From assembly GCA_000507305.1 (NCBI GenBank), contig DF239562.1:62001-126000 (forward strand): 64,000 nucleotides of DNA, read 5' to 3'. Source of the DNA: Breviolum minutum Mf 1.05b.01 (Eukaryota; Sar; Dinophyceae; Suessiales; Symbiodiniaceae). The notes under the pieces were generated by a model. It was given only the letters and a program-made list of their open reading frames with translations, made no database searches and was not told the DNA's origin. Of this stretch, positions 30,901 through 39,185 are shown in pieces. Numbering within the stretch: the stretch's first letter is position 1; the number at the start of each line of letters is the position of its first letter. A program made the translations under genes and the position numbers.

Positions 30901-33893
30901 AACCGCTTGAGAAGAGTAAGGATATTCTCATCTGTTGGTTCAACATCCATGGCCAATTGGCGAAGCAAGGAGTAGTATGCGGAGGCGATATCGATGAAGA
31001 GCGTGAAATCGCAGAGATGCACCTGTTTGGCCCATTGTTGGTGAAGTCTCACGATGTGGGCTCCTAGAGATACCAAAGCTCCGCGATGAGCGGAGAATTG
31101 GAGCTCAGTCGCTCCGCCACGAACATACGGGACAACCCTGTCACGGAAGACCCCGTGCACTGCTTTGCCGATGGTAGAACTGATGAGGATGGCTCTGTGG
31201 TTTGCAGCTTCAGCTGCAGAGCCTTTGTGCTTAAAAAGTGTTGCTAAACGCCCTCCCTTGTACAAGAGAGGCTCCTGAACATGGCAACAGATTTTTAAAA
31301 GCAGTGGCCAAAGCTCTCTTGCAATCCGAGGTCCCGCAGATTTCAAAAATTCCCCGGGGATCAGGTCAGGTCCCGGAGCTTTTCCTGACTGGATCTTGCG
31401 GAGTTGAGCCTCAAGCTCCAGCAAAGTGGGTATGTCAGAAAGCTGGGGATGACAAGGAGGATGCAAAGCACGAGAGGCCGTGGCTGATGTCCATAAAGCT
31501 GATGGGGTGGTGGTGATGCCTCCCTCAATTTCGCCAAAATGTTCCCTCCAGCGCTGCAATGCTTCCTCAGGAGTGGATGCGACCTCGCCAGATTTCAAAC
31601 GGACAATCGGCAAAGAGCGTTGCCCAATGTCTCGATGCCTTTTGCCAAGTCGAAGGGGCTTTAAAAGTCGAATGGCCTGCTTGCCATTGGCTTGCTGTAA
31701 GGGTTCAAGGAAGTCCTCTGCAGCTTTGGCTTTGTCCAACATAATATTGCGACGAAGGGTCTTGCTCAAAAACTGAAACTGACGAAAGCGTCCACATGTT
31801 CGAAGGCAAAATCCAAATAGCCTCAGACAGGGGGAGCGTAAAGGAAGTCCACGAAGAGCTGAAAACCCAATGGCTAGCTGCCAAAGGTCACCAATTTGAG
31901 AGCAAGAGGTGAGGTATTGGCGTAGTTGTGCTTTCTGATGATACAAAGTCCACGTACCATCAGAGAAAAGGGAGGTCCGCTGTTTCCGGGATTGAGCCGG
32001 GAAGAACTCGCTCAGCTTGGTGACAATTTGATGTTCAAGCTGTGCGGCATGGGAATCAACATCCAGCTTCCAATCGATAGGGTCCCAATCAGCGAAAAAT
32101 TTATCCCAAGTAGCGTCATCCGCCTCCAAAATGCGTTGACGGTCAAAGGCAAGCTTGGGACATTTGGGCTTTGTCCGTTTGAAAGGACACCAGATAGTGG
32201 CCACGACAGCGGAGTGATCCAGCCGAGCATGACCAGAATCGATAAAGCGGTCAATCCATGTAGTGCCAAAGTGTTCAGCAAGCCCAAGTGAACATAGGAT
32301 ATAGTCATTGCGGGACCCAGGACGTGATACTTTGTGACTGTGCCATGTAGTAGATTCACCACTGTGGATCTCATCAAAAGTGGAGGGGGCATATAGATGT
32401 AGTGCTTGACAAAAAGCAAGCATGCAGCTTCCAGCAGTATCCCATGATTGCGACATAGCATTGCCAAAATGTGGAGGAGAAAGTCCAACTCCTGCATTAG
32501 CATCAATGAATACCACAATGGGCCCAATGTGGCGGTGCTTATAGCAGAGCGATTGAAAATGCTGCCACCATTCCTCAATGTGTGCGGAAGCATGCCCTCG
32601 ATGCGGTCCATGAGCAACGACACAAAGGAGTTTGACGGCCTGAAAATCCAAAACGGCAACCAAGATCTCCGCTGCACAATGTAAAACCTGAGCACTGTCA
32701 CGACTAAATCGAAGGGCGCGACCTGCTGACCAGCCGAAAGGTATAGTGGTAGAGATCCAAAGCTCGGTACCACCGTTACCGGCTTCAGCGGGAGCAACCA
32801 ACCTGACATAGTCAGTGTCGAACGTCGTAGAGGATTTGGACCGTGTCTCCTGCAGTCCTGCTAAAAATATGTGCTTGCCTGAAAATTGGTCCCTCAAGAA
32901 GGATACCATGCCTTTGTGCTTGAGTGTGTTGACGTTGTATGTGCAACACTGCAAACAAGCTGGAGTAAAGTCGCCATACGATCCTGCTTGTTCTTCTCGA
33001 AGCCACATGGGTGGTGCACTGGGGATGTCAGGGGGATCCAAATGTATAAAGTGTCCATCAAATCGTGGTAGTGATTGTGGGCGTACAGAAAAGTCAAAGA
33101 TAAAACCAGCTTGAAAAATTCGTGGTGGGTTGCCGTGAAACCATAAGGCGAAGTTGCGAGGACTTGGCCTGGATGGTAGGGAACCTTCACGGATTTTGAC
33201 CGCCAGACGATCTGCAAATTCGTTGCCCAACACTCCAGAGTGTGCCTTCACATGGCGTAAAGACATAGCCGAGCAAAATTGTTGCACAAACAGGTAAAGT
33301 GCCCGAAGACGTAGCATTAGAGGGTCTTCAGCTCCATACCCAAACTTGCCAAGTGCACTGTTCAAGCTTGTCAAGGAGTCACTCAGGATATGAGGAGGCC
33401 CAGCCGAATTGCGTTGTAAGATCCAAAGCGCTGCGTAGACAAGTGCTGAAGCTTCACCTCCTCGAATAGTATCATCAATGGCCCCAATCCACATCGGGTC
33501 AAGAGGATCCGTAGTGATGAAGTCTCCATACCAATCGATCAAATGTGGTCGACCAGTAGCAAAGCCAATGACGCAAAAGGCCCACGAAGTTCGTAGTTCG
33601 CCAATAGAGTCGCCATGGGAACCATCTGTATAAATGTAGATCTCGTCAAAAGTTGCCTCATCCGCAGTCGGGCCTGTTACGAGCTCAACGAAAGCGTCCT
33701 CGAAGTCATTCTCAGGGAAGGCGACTGGGTTCGAACACCAAGGAGTAAAGAGATCATCAAGATCCTGATCAAACCTTCTAACATCAATACAAGGCCTTTC
33801 AGTATCGGGGTCCCCAACCAAGGTGCAATTATTATCTACGTGGAGCGTATCCGTAACGGCATTTGGTGTGAAACTGTCCTGCGCTATTGGCAT
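27966..33893 (-). CDS. LINE ORF4: RNase H / APE / RT / C2H2 / methyltransferase-like polyprotein (1975 aa)
   Basis: Starts at ATG 33893, with an in-frame stop not far upstream. Domains in order: (1) RNase H, about 84-235, with D90 (YTDGS), E147, D172 (SDS), H218 and D228, a complete catalytic set; (2) APE-type endonuclease, about 316-575, with N320, E349 (LQET), D464/N466 (IDANAG), N529-D530 and D559-H560; (3) reverse transcriptase, about 830-1130, with GKAPGPD, FIDIASAYYS (D968), GTRPGDSLADIL and WADD (D1116, D1117); (4) two C2H2 zinc fingers (C1451-C1454-H1467-H1472 and C1487-C1490-H1503-H1507); (5) a methyltransferase-like domain, about 1674-1870, with VVHLFSGTKREGD (motif I-like), D1710/D1714, GPPCETWS (1744-1751, motif IV-like) and LLEHP (1815-1819). 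Known LINEs with RNase H have it after RT, so the N-terminal position is unusual. The product would copy and insert the element; a methylation role is inference. Confidence 0.85.
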   Translation of the reverse strand: MPIAQDSFTPNAVTDTLHVDNNCTLVGDPDTERPCIDVRRFDQDLDDLFTPWCSNPVAFPENDFEDAFVELVTGPTADEATFDEIYIYTDGSHGDSIGELRTSWAFCVIGFATGRPHLIDWYGDFITTDPLDPMWIGAIDDTIRGGEASALVYAALWILQRNSAGPPHILSDSLTSLNSALGKFGYGAEDPLMLRLRALYLFVQQFCSAMSLRHVKAHSGVLGNEFADRLAVKIREGSLPSRPSPRNFALWFHGNPPRIFQAGFIFDFSVRPQSLPRFDGHFIHLDPPDIPSAPPMWLREEQAGSYGDFTPACLQCCTYNVNTLKHKGMVSFLRDQFSGKHIFLAGLQETRSKSSTTFDTDYVRLVAPAEAGNGGTELWISTTIPFGWSAGRALRFSRDSAQVLHCAAEILVAVLDFQAVKLLCVVAHGPHRGHASAHIEEWWQHFQSLCYKHRHIGPIVVFIDANAGVGLSPPHFGNAMSQSWDTAGSCMLAFCQALHLYAPSTFDEIHSGESTTWHSHKVSRPGSRNDYILCSLGLAEHFGTTWIDRFIDSGHARLDHSAVVATIWCPFKRTKPKCPKLAFDRQRILEADDATWDKFFADWDPIDWKLDVDSHAAQLEHQIVTKLSEFFPAQSRKQRTSLFSDGTWTLYHQKAQLRQYLTSCSQIGDLWQLAIGFSALRGLPLRSPCLRLFGFCLRTCGRFRQFQFLSKTLRRNIMLDKAKAAEDFLEPLQQANGKQAIRLLKPLRLGKRHRDIGQRSLPIVRLKSGEVASTPEEALQRWREHFGEIEGGITTTPSALWTSATASRALHPPCHPQLSDIPTLLELEAQLRKIQSGKAPGPDLIPGEFLKSAGPRIARELWPLLLKICCHVQEPLLYKGGRLATLFKHKGSAAEAANHRAILISSTIGKAVHGVFRDRVVPYVRGGATELQFSAHRGALVSLGAHIVRLHQQWAKQVHLCDFTLFIDIASAYYSLLRQLAMDVEPTDENILTLLKRLGYPDGHIQAVAEKLEEPSAMEDLQVPPHLRAVLGEFHSSTWFRLKNDSSIVATARGTRPGDSLADILWTVSFSKFLHLSEERIASLGLHRPLRWNNEVGLCTALGEHTTSKACVTWADDLACIGTSPSPMTLIPQIQVIAEALFSELFAMGLRPNFQTGKTEVVVSLRGPQKVAVQQLLHGPQQSTIHLANLPDEASHLRVVPHYVHLGGLISHGGRLKGEIRRRFGIARQSFNDLAPKVFSNPKVNLATRLAIFKATVWLSLTYNIGTWSELSESEQHIWHSGVLRLYRLLLRRLYPAPVVRHFTEDEVMSLVGLPTPLNALRLCRLRHFAQVLTRGTPFFWALVAEEGSWLRAVQADFGWLYAQIDGLTTLPPPDQDPLAWHALIQHSIPRWKGLLKRVSTHSIMVDTVFADVRIFHRKLLDILFKAGLRNRFTQANAFEEEEDVPENHVCWICRKEFGSFKAWGSHSFKVHGRTNACRHLQEGSTCQACGKLYPSPERLVRHLRTHAPCRQTLAAQRGFFDAQPYYGSKEVQARTPIDSMKTWLPTSVPVAPRGDGWPMTSAMWSCLRILVGISWDTTSRQHIEDTFKQLSTFPIHRSEILHLLASMDNYYQSNPNALHTLASLAELVQEAFTPRGSPAPKPAKKPPTSWLNDLENLFYVNSQGPSRMPTRLLYVVHLFSGTKREGDLHSFVAQLPAPSLGVFCPISVDVVLDSSQCNLLSPRQQHQWLSMALRGFIYMLVAGPPCETWSVSRMRFLETRTGPRPLRSTASDDSLWCKAPLRLRELRQLVVGNGLLQFSLLMCAAQACMCNIALLEHPSASSTRYNQLPPSIWRLKATKLLLLHPGVQLHLVQQGFYGGSSPKPTTLMIICPLVLRYVVQKVIDDGRTCAVLPPPVKMGRLGTGYATAPLKRYPPGLCRMISQIALKVSECAQACDPLASDPLFPISNHLEEMYQTVLLDQEDGQDFFEGPQPN

Positions 33894-33941
33894 GGATTCG
33901 ACATTGCCGTGAAAGGGTGAAACCGGAAACGCTGTAGAACT

Positions 33942-35228
33942 CTACACTTTATGGTCGATAAGCTCAGCAAGGCAAAGGCGCTTCACCGGTGAAACAGGTG
34001 AAGCAATTGGTAGTAGAGGCGTCCCACCAACCAGCTCAACTACACTCCCTTCCGGAGTAGGAGCAACCATCGCCAAGCGCTTCTTCATGGAAAGACATCC
34101 AAACCAGAAGGCAGTTTCTTCCAGCATCGCACTGCCAGCTTCTGTGAGCCAGTTTTGGAGCTTGCAATCTTCCAGGGATGGAATTGTATTCCCAGGAGGG
34201 GGCAAATGTGCCCAAGCATCAACCCAAAGCGGTGAACTGGGAGCCACAAGAGCCCCACCATAGAACCCATAGAGTTCTCCATAATGTTGAAGATCGTCGC
34301 CAGGAGCGGTTTGATGTAGTTGTAGGCCAGCCGTAGACTCCGTCTGGCCCCACAAAGTCAGGTATAACAACCATAAAGATTTTCTCCTTTGTCTTGAGAG
34401 ACATCTCACCTTTCTCGCATGACGCAAACCTTTCCGCGAAGGTCCTGCAACATAGGTCGGTGCTGAGGAGTAGAGCAGGTTGCGAAGGAGAAAGCCCAAC
34501 GAGAAATTGCATAGCCACGCCATGAAGATCCAATACATAGCATGGTCTCGTCCTCCTCCAGGTACCACATTGGGATTGGGCGATGTGATCACCATGTTGC
34601 TTGAAGGACGATTGAAAAGAGCAACTCCATTCTCATCGAAGTATGCCATGCCCAAGTCATTGTCCCAGATGTTAAAAGCCTGGGCCAGAGCACCTGCATC
34701 AACCTGATTGCCAAGTCCAGCGATGTCAATCCGTACAAACCCTCCATGGAATAGCGGAAAGCTGTGTAGGGGGGTGACCACAATCTCATTGACATAGGTG
34801 AGGCAGTTGCGGTAGTGCAAGGGGCACAGACGATTCAATCCAGCGGCAGTCAAAATCTGCAAGCGACTCGTAGGGCTCGTCAACATAGCGGCCCCAATGT
34901 AGACGTCTTTTGCCGATGAGATCATCAGCAGCAAAGTGGAACGTGGTCCAGCTTCGATTGGGTCATGGATCACGAAGTGCTTGGAGATCTCGTGCTGCGG
35001 GAAGGTTAGCTGATAACTGGGATGTATTGGAAAGACAGCCCAAGGTTTCGGTCGTAGGTCTGGCCATGAATGCAGACATGGTGTATCCAGGTGTCCGGCA
35101 TTGGCTTTCAGCACTTCCACAATCTGCGTAGGTCGTCCAGGAGGTCCTCGAGGCCGATAAATGAGTACCGTCAGATCTCTGTAGTTTGGGCCATCCTCAT
35201 CAGTACTCGTTGTTGAGGAAGTGTCCAT
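33942..35228 (-). CDS. LINE ORF3, unknown function, one hydrophobic segment
   Basis: First ATG at 35228, about 428 codons, stop TAG 48 nt before ORF4. The frame is open back to about 35306, overlapping the end of ORF2, and a TTG-initiated or frameshifted start near 35282 is possible. The N-terminus is acidic and Ser/Thr-rich (STTSTDEDGP). Later come CLTYVNEIVVTPLHS and FHGGFVRIDI, then a hydrophobic stretch AMYWIFMAWLCNFSLGFLL (probable membrane segment) followed by a Lys/Arg-rich patch. The C-N-hGgF-I pattern resembles one in ORF2 (CAIFHND...ILGDFLVIEGF), so the two ORFs may share an ancestral domain. No catalytic motif recognised. Confidence 0.7.
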   Translation of the reverse strand: MDTSSTTSTDEDGPNYRDLTVLIYRPRGPPGRPTQIVEVLKANAGHLDTPCLHSWPDLRPKPWAVFPIHPSYQLTFPQHEISKHFVIHDPIEAGPRSTLLLMISSAKDVYIGAAMLTSPTSRLQILTAAGLNRLCPLHYRNCLTYVNEIVVTPLHSFPLFHGGFVRIDIAGLGNQVDAGALAQAFNIWDNDLGMAYFDENGVALFNRPSSNMVITSPNPNVVPGGGRDHAMYWIFMAWLCNFSLGFLLRNLLYSSAPTYVAGPSRKGLRHARKVRCLSRQRRKSLWLLYLTLWGQTESTAGLQLHQTAPGDDLQHYGELYGFYGGALVAPSSPLWVDAWAHLPPPGNTIPSLEDCKLQNWLTEAGSAMLEETAFWFGCLSMKKRLAMVAPTPEGSVVELVGGTPLLPIASPVSPVKRLCLAELIDHKV

Positions 35229-35278
35229 AGGATCATCTTCATCCTCCGACGTTGTAGGTGACGAAGTAGCCTCTCTGA

Positions 35279-36313
35279 TCAAGTGAATCGGTGATGTACG
35301 GCCTCTTCATCGCTGTCAGGAGGTATAGCCAGCGGGAAACCTTCAATGACCAGAAAGTCTCCCAGGATCGAAGAGAAGGCCATACCATCAACTAGCCGGT
35401 CATTGTGAAAGATAGCACAACGGTGGCTCGTAGTGCAGGCTCGCAACAAGCCCAAATGTTGCAAAAAGATGGGGATCGTCACCACACGAGGTATCCAGTA
35501 ACTGAGCGCCGTCATACTCTTTGTCCAATCAGCTGTCCACCATCTCACTTCCACCAAGACAGCTGCCATAGATTGCCGTAGAGGAACTTCAGAGCGATGA
35601 TGGAGTAGAACATGTAGATTCCTGCGTGGCAGGACCTCACTCGAATGCACCGAAGAGTGCACTGCTCCAGCCTCCCACTCAAAGAAATACGAAGGTCGCC
35701 AAGTTCGATGGATGAACTGACAAACTGTATGTACCGAAGTGCTTGGTGACAGACGCAAGGTGGTCTGGTCAGGAGCCAATGGTTGAGATCCACCATGAGG
35801 GGTGTAAAACTCCCAATGCTCCACATAGACACCAAGGTATAGTGGTAACCCGTGAATGCGATGAACACGACGCCAATCATCATGGAAGATCACCAAAGGA
35901 TTCGTTGTAGCAACACCAGCCAGTGCCATGTTCCTAGCACTGATGGCCGCAATCGTGTCTTCCGAGATGGAGGCCCCGCAAAGTCCAAAGCATAGGCTCC
36001 ACACCATCAGCCGTAAAAAACCGCAGCTGCCAAGGTTCGCCATGGAACTAACCCAAAAAAGGAAAAGGGAAAACACCAAACCGCTACAAAGAGCAACTAC
36101 GATCCCTAAGATGTAGCGGAAGGGTGAGATTCCAAACCCAAAATCTGAAAAAAGGGCTGACGCAGTGGCAACTGGAAAGCTGTCTTCGCAGCTGCTCAAA
36201 ACTTGCCAAAGAAAATCAGCCAAACAAAAGTATTCAAGAGAAGTACTACCTGTCGTAGCCCCAAAACGCGCAGGCAAAGATCTTCTCCACCAAGTGCCGG
36301 TTAGTCCATGCAT
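35279..36313 (-). CDS. LINE ORF2, unknown function, membrane/signal-like segments
   Basis: ATG at 36313 overlaps the ORF1 stop by 13 nt (ATG-CAT-GGA-C-TAA arrangement); 344 codons to a TGA at 35279. The frame is also open upstream, but that part is the antiphase shadow of ORF1. Residues about 67-90 form a strong hydrophobic segment (ILGIVVALCSGLVFSLFLFW) and about 98-115 a second (FLRLMVWSLCFGLCGASIS) that resembles a signal peptide if translation began at the internal Met 91. The rest has many Trp/His residues and no family I recognise. It ends with DFLVIEGFPLAIPPDSDEE. The overlap with ORF1 suggests coupled termination-reinitiation. Confidence 0.65.
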   Translation of the reverse strand: MHGLTGTWWRRSLPARFGATTGSTSLEYFCLADFLWQVLSSCEDSFPVATASALFSDFGFGISPFRYILGIVVALCSGLVFSLFLFWVSSMANLGSCGFLRLMVWSLCFGLCGASISEDTIAAISARNMALAGVATTNPLVIFHDDWRRVHRIHGLPLYLGVYVEHWEFYTPHGGSQPLAPDQTTLRLSPSTSVHTVCQFIHRTWRPSYFFEWEAGAVHSSVHSSEVLPRRNLHVLLHHRSEVPLRQSMAAVLVEVRWWTADWTKSMTALSYWIPRVVTIPIFLQHLGLLRACTTSHRCAIFHNDRLVDGMAFSSILGDFLVIEGFPLAIPPDSDEEAVHHRFT

Positions 36314-37284
36314 TCCGGCAACAGCTGCATTTCTTCTTGTTCTTCTTCTGTTTGCACAGGCTTTGCAGGGGATGTTGGTAGCGTGTACGGACCATCCCTC
36401 TGTTTGGCTTGTTTCAAGCCAAAGGGTGCCCTCGGATCTCGTAGGTGTTGTCCAGATTGAGGGCCACCAGTTATCATCATATCCAGACCACCGTTGCCCT
36501 TCAGCTCCTCTGAGCCAGGTGGTGTCAATCCATTGGGTTGCAGCTGCCGCATAGCCTGGAATTGTGCCATCAGACCATCGAGCTGCGTTTTCATCGAGTA
36601 TGCCATCTGGTTGGCAGTAGCGGCCTGCTGCTTTGCAATCATGAGCTCTTCTTGCAACTGCTTCTCCTTGACGCTGGTGTCGGCCTCCGTGTCGGAAATC
36701 AACATGGCATCCAGGGATTGTGCGTCGGCCTCTTTCACAGGCCCTTTGCCCTCTCGAAGCTGCTCCAACTCCAGATGGAGGTCCTCCAGCTCCTGCTTCA
36801 GTTCTGATGTCTCCTGTGCATGTCTGTCCTTTTCGTTTTTTACATGCACACGAACCTGCTCTAAGAAGCTCTTCAGCTGTGCCTCTTTGGTGTTGAGGGC
36901 AGCTTCCTTCTTTTGAATTTTCGTTTTCACTTTTCGAACTCGGTTCAGCAACTGTTGTTGTTGCTTCATTTCCGAGTCCTCCTTCATGGCCTTGGGGTCT
37001 GGTAGAAGCGCTCCAAGTTGCTCTGCAATCTTCACATCCTTCTGCGATGCCTCGAGGAGGAGCTCCAGAACCTTCTCCGGCAACTCCTGTGGCGATGAGG
37101 AGGACGATGATGGCAATCCATTTCCAGATCCCATTTGGTCGTAGGAAGGCATAGGATTGGTTCCTTTGCCTTCGGTGGAAGGCCTGTTGTTGGAGGGCTT
37201 GCGACCCTGGCGGTTGCCCGAGTTGCGATCGCCTCCGTTCTTGGGCCATGAGTTCCATGCTTGCTGCTGCTTGCGCCATGTCAT
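36301..37284 (-). CDS. LINE ORF1: coiled-coil RNA-binding-like protein
   Basis: 327 codons from the first ATG at 37284; the frame is open 41 codons further upstream with only a TTG, so the ATG is preferred. The N-terminus is Trp/Asn/Arg-rich and basic (NRQGRKPSNNRPSTEGKG), fitting RNA binding. A Ser run follows. Residues about 105-178 form a long heptad-like coiled coil (KIQKKEAALNTKEAQLKSFL and KQELEDLHLELEQL) and about 205-250 a second Gln-rich helix. The C-terminus is Pro/Gln/Glu-rich. Coiled coil plus basic region is the usual architecture of LINE ORF1 proteins, which trimerise and coat the RNA. No zinc knuckle seen. Confidence 0.75.
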   Translation of the reverse strand: MTWRKQQQAWNSWPKNGGDRNSGNRQGRKPSNNRPSTEGKGTNPMPSYDQMGSGNGLPSSSSSSPQELPEKVLELLLEASQKDVKIAEQLGALLPDPKAMKEDSEMKQQQQLLNRVRKVKTKIQKKEAALNTKEAQLKSFLEQVRVHVKNEKDRHAQETSELKQELEDLHLELEQLREGKGPVKEADAQSLDAMLISDTEADTSVKEKQLQEELMIAKQQAATANQMAYSMKTQLDGLMAQFQAMRQLQPNGLTPPGSEELKGNGGLDMMITGGPQSGQHLRDPRAPFGLKQAKQRDGPYTLPTSPAKPVQTEEEQEEMQLLPECMD

Positions 37285-37559
37285 CAGATCGTTGGTACGA
37301 TAGCTAGGTGCAGAGTGGTGTGACTCCAGCCGCTGAATTGCAGTGAGCAGTCTAGCGGATTTGCAGGGACCAATCTTATGCAGCTTAGCTCTTGATGACC
37401 AGATCAACCGCCTAGCGCGGGATCTTTGCCGCCGAAGTTGACGATGCCACGTGGGAGAGCGCGGCCGAGTCAGCGTGGGGGGGCAGACGAACTCAAAAAA
37501 GAGTTCTGGGGAACTAAGGCGATCCGGCTACCCGATATTCCTTGAACCCTGAATAAGAG

Positions 37560-37810
37560 GTATATACATATAATCTCTGTATATATATATACTGTTACGT
37601 ACCATAGTGAAAGTAGAGGGCAATCGCCACTTTTAAAAGGTGGAGTAGTAAGGGGCCATGATAAGCCAAGAATAATAGGAGTGGCTAGCCATCTACTTTC
37701 CAGATGGTATATATATATATATACATATATGTATTGTAATTAATTATATATATATATATTGAGTAGATATATACATGTATATACATACATTAGATATATA
37801 TATATATAAC
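37560..37810. repeat. A/T-rich microsatellite stretches around family D copy
   Basis: TATATACATA and (TA)n tracts at 37561-37598 and 37709-37810 bracket the family D MITE at 37601. They form the flank next to the LINE 5' end. Confidence 0.7.
37601..37709. mobile_element. MITE family D, copy D2
   Basis: ACCATAGTGAAAGTAGAGGG at the left and CCATCTACTTTCCAGATGGT at the right, an inverted repeat; interior AATCGCCACTTTTAAAAGGT and AAGGGGCCATGATAAGCCAA shared with D1. Confidence 0.7.
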
Positions 37811-39180
37811 AAACCAATGTGCCATTTTTGTTAATCCAAGAGCCAAAGCTTTGACTGTCTGGTGCATTCACCGAAGCTGAGGTCGCCAGCAACTGGACCG
37901 ACTACATGGACGAAACGTCGACCTGCCAGGTACATTGCGGCAGATCGACCTGGTGGAAGACCCATCTAGGTATGGAATCTAATCTACCCACACTTGAGGA
38001 ATGGCATGATTTTTCAGCTGAGTAAGAAGAGTCGATGTTTCCTTCTTTTGCATCTTATTTGTATTGAAGGAGATTCAGAAAGTTTTAGTTCTAAACCCTG
38101 ACTTTGTGGGATTTTCTGAGCTTCTTAGGACAAACACTTGTAAACGGAGGTTCGCTGGAATTGCGTCTCTGGGTTGCAGTCGGTGCTGGCATGTGCTGAC
38201 AATTTGAAGCACGAAACTGAACAAGTACAACCAAGATGCGTTATCAAGGTTGTCACTATCCAGCTGCTTGCTGAAAACAAATTCATCCCGAAAATATCCA
38301 TTTCAATCTTCAGTCAATTCAACAATCAGAGTATCCACCGAGAAAGACTTAAAAAGTGCTTGACATGTTTGAAAGAAGCACCCAATCAGCTGGTTCATAC
38401 TGAGCTTTGGGCATGCTCACAGCTGACCCGTTGGCCGTTTTCCAACTAAATCAAGCCAGACAGCAGGTCAGTGTCATGTGATCGACATCAGTCGGCTTCA
38501 TCCGTCTATCATCCACCTTCACAGCGTTGATCCTTACTTGCTAGTGATAGTCACATGGGTCTCTAGTTGGTGGCTGCAACTACGTAGGATGAAAATTCAA
38601 AATATGTTCAAAACCACCACCTAGGACCTAGGTTTCTCTCTTTGATTGGTGATTGTTTGCCGGCTGACTTTTTCTTCTGCTCTTCGCCAAGCCTTGATTT
38701 GTCTTGCGATGAGTTTCATTATCAGAGCGAAGCGGCGTAGCAGGAGAACACGGTCTATGAAATATCAGAAAAAAAAAACAGTGCACATAAATCTACATAG
38801 CTACTATCCTCAATCCTTGGCTTAACAAAAACTGTGAATGCAACACTGCAAACACTCGTGTGACACTCTGCCTCCCTTTGGGAAGCACATGCTCAGTTTG
38901 AATTCTGCCAAGCCTTAGAATCCAATGCATTGAAAGGCATGGCAGAATCACTGAGGCATGCTCTCTTCAGCAAATCCTATGCGTTGAAGGGTGATGTTAT
39001 GATCTTTTTGCATGCCAGTTCCATCTGGATTTGAATAGAAAGCCGATACTGACAAGAATTCAGAAAAGAAATATGAATACGAACCAGTTCTACACAGATT
39101 ATACGCAAAAAATGGGGGAAATTCGCCAATGACATGCCTTGCTTTGAAAACCTACAAACCACTCACCATCTGAGGTCACC
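37811..39180. other. Intergenic; truncated family A copy (A10) at 38563-38624
   Basis: No gene recognised between the LINE flank and the ubiquilin stop. At 38563-38624, CTAGTTGGTGGCTGCAACTA and AAAACCACCACCTAG are the two ends of a family A MITE with most of the core deleted. Confidence 0.5.
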
Positions 39181-39185
39181 ACCAC

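Larger units (their letters stand above)
27909..37550 (-). mobile_element. Multi-ORF LINE-like retroelement (full-length or nearly so)
   Basis: Minus-strand element with, in order, ORF1 (coiled coil), ORF2 and ORF3 (hydrophobic segments), and ORF4 (RNase H-APE-RT-zinc finger-methyltransferase-like). All four frames are intact. The 3' end is an A-run (T10 at 27909-27918 on the plus strand) after a 3' UTR of about 50 nt. The 5' boundary is uncertain, about 37.5 kb: the 130 bp upstream of the ORF1 frame are G/C-rich, then A/T-rich flank begins. No LTRs were seen. Both flanks are A/T-rich (TATATACATA-like), so I could not define a target-site duplication. The element is more G/C-rich than its surroundings. 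Confidence 0.85.

Noticed and set aside
27966..33893. C-terminal ORF4 domain as a host DNA methyltransferase gene
   Set aside because: It is continuous with the RT-bearing frame without a stop or intron signal, so it belongs to the element.
36314..37279. 322-codon open upstream extension of LINE ORF2
   Set aside because: It is antiphase to ORF1 across its coiled coil; composition and lack of an own start make it a shadow. ORF2 is taken from the ATG at 36313.
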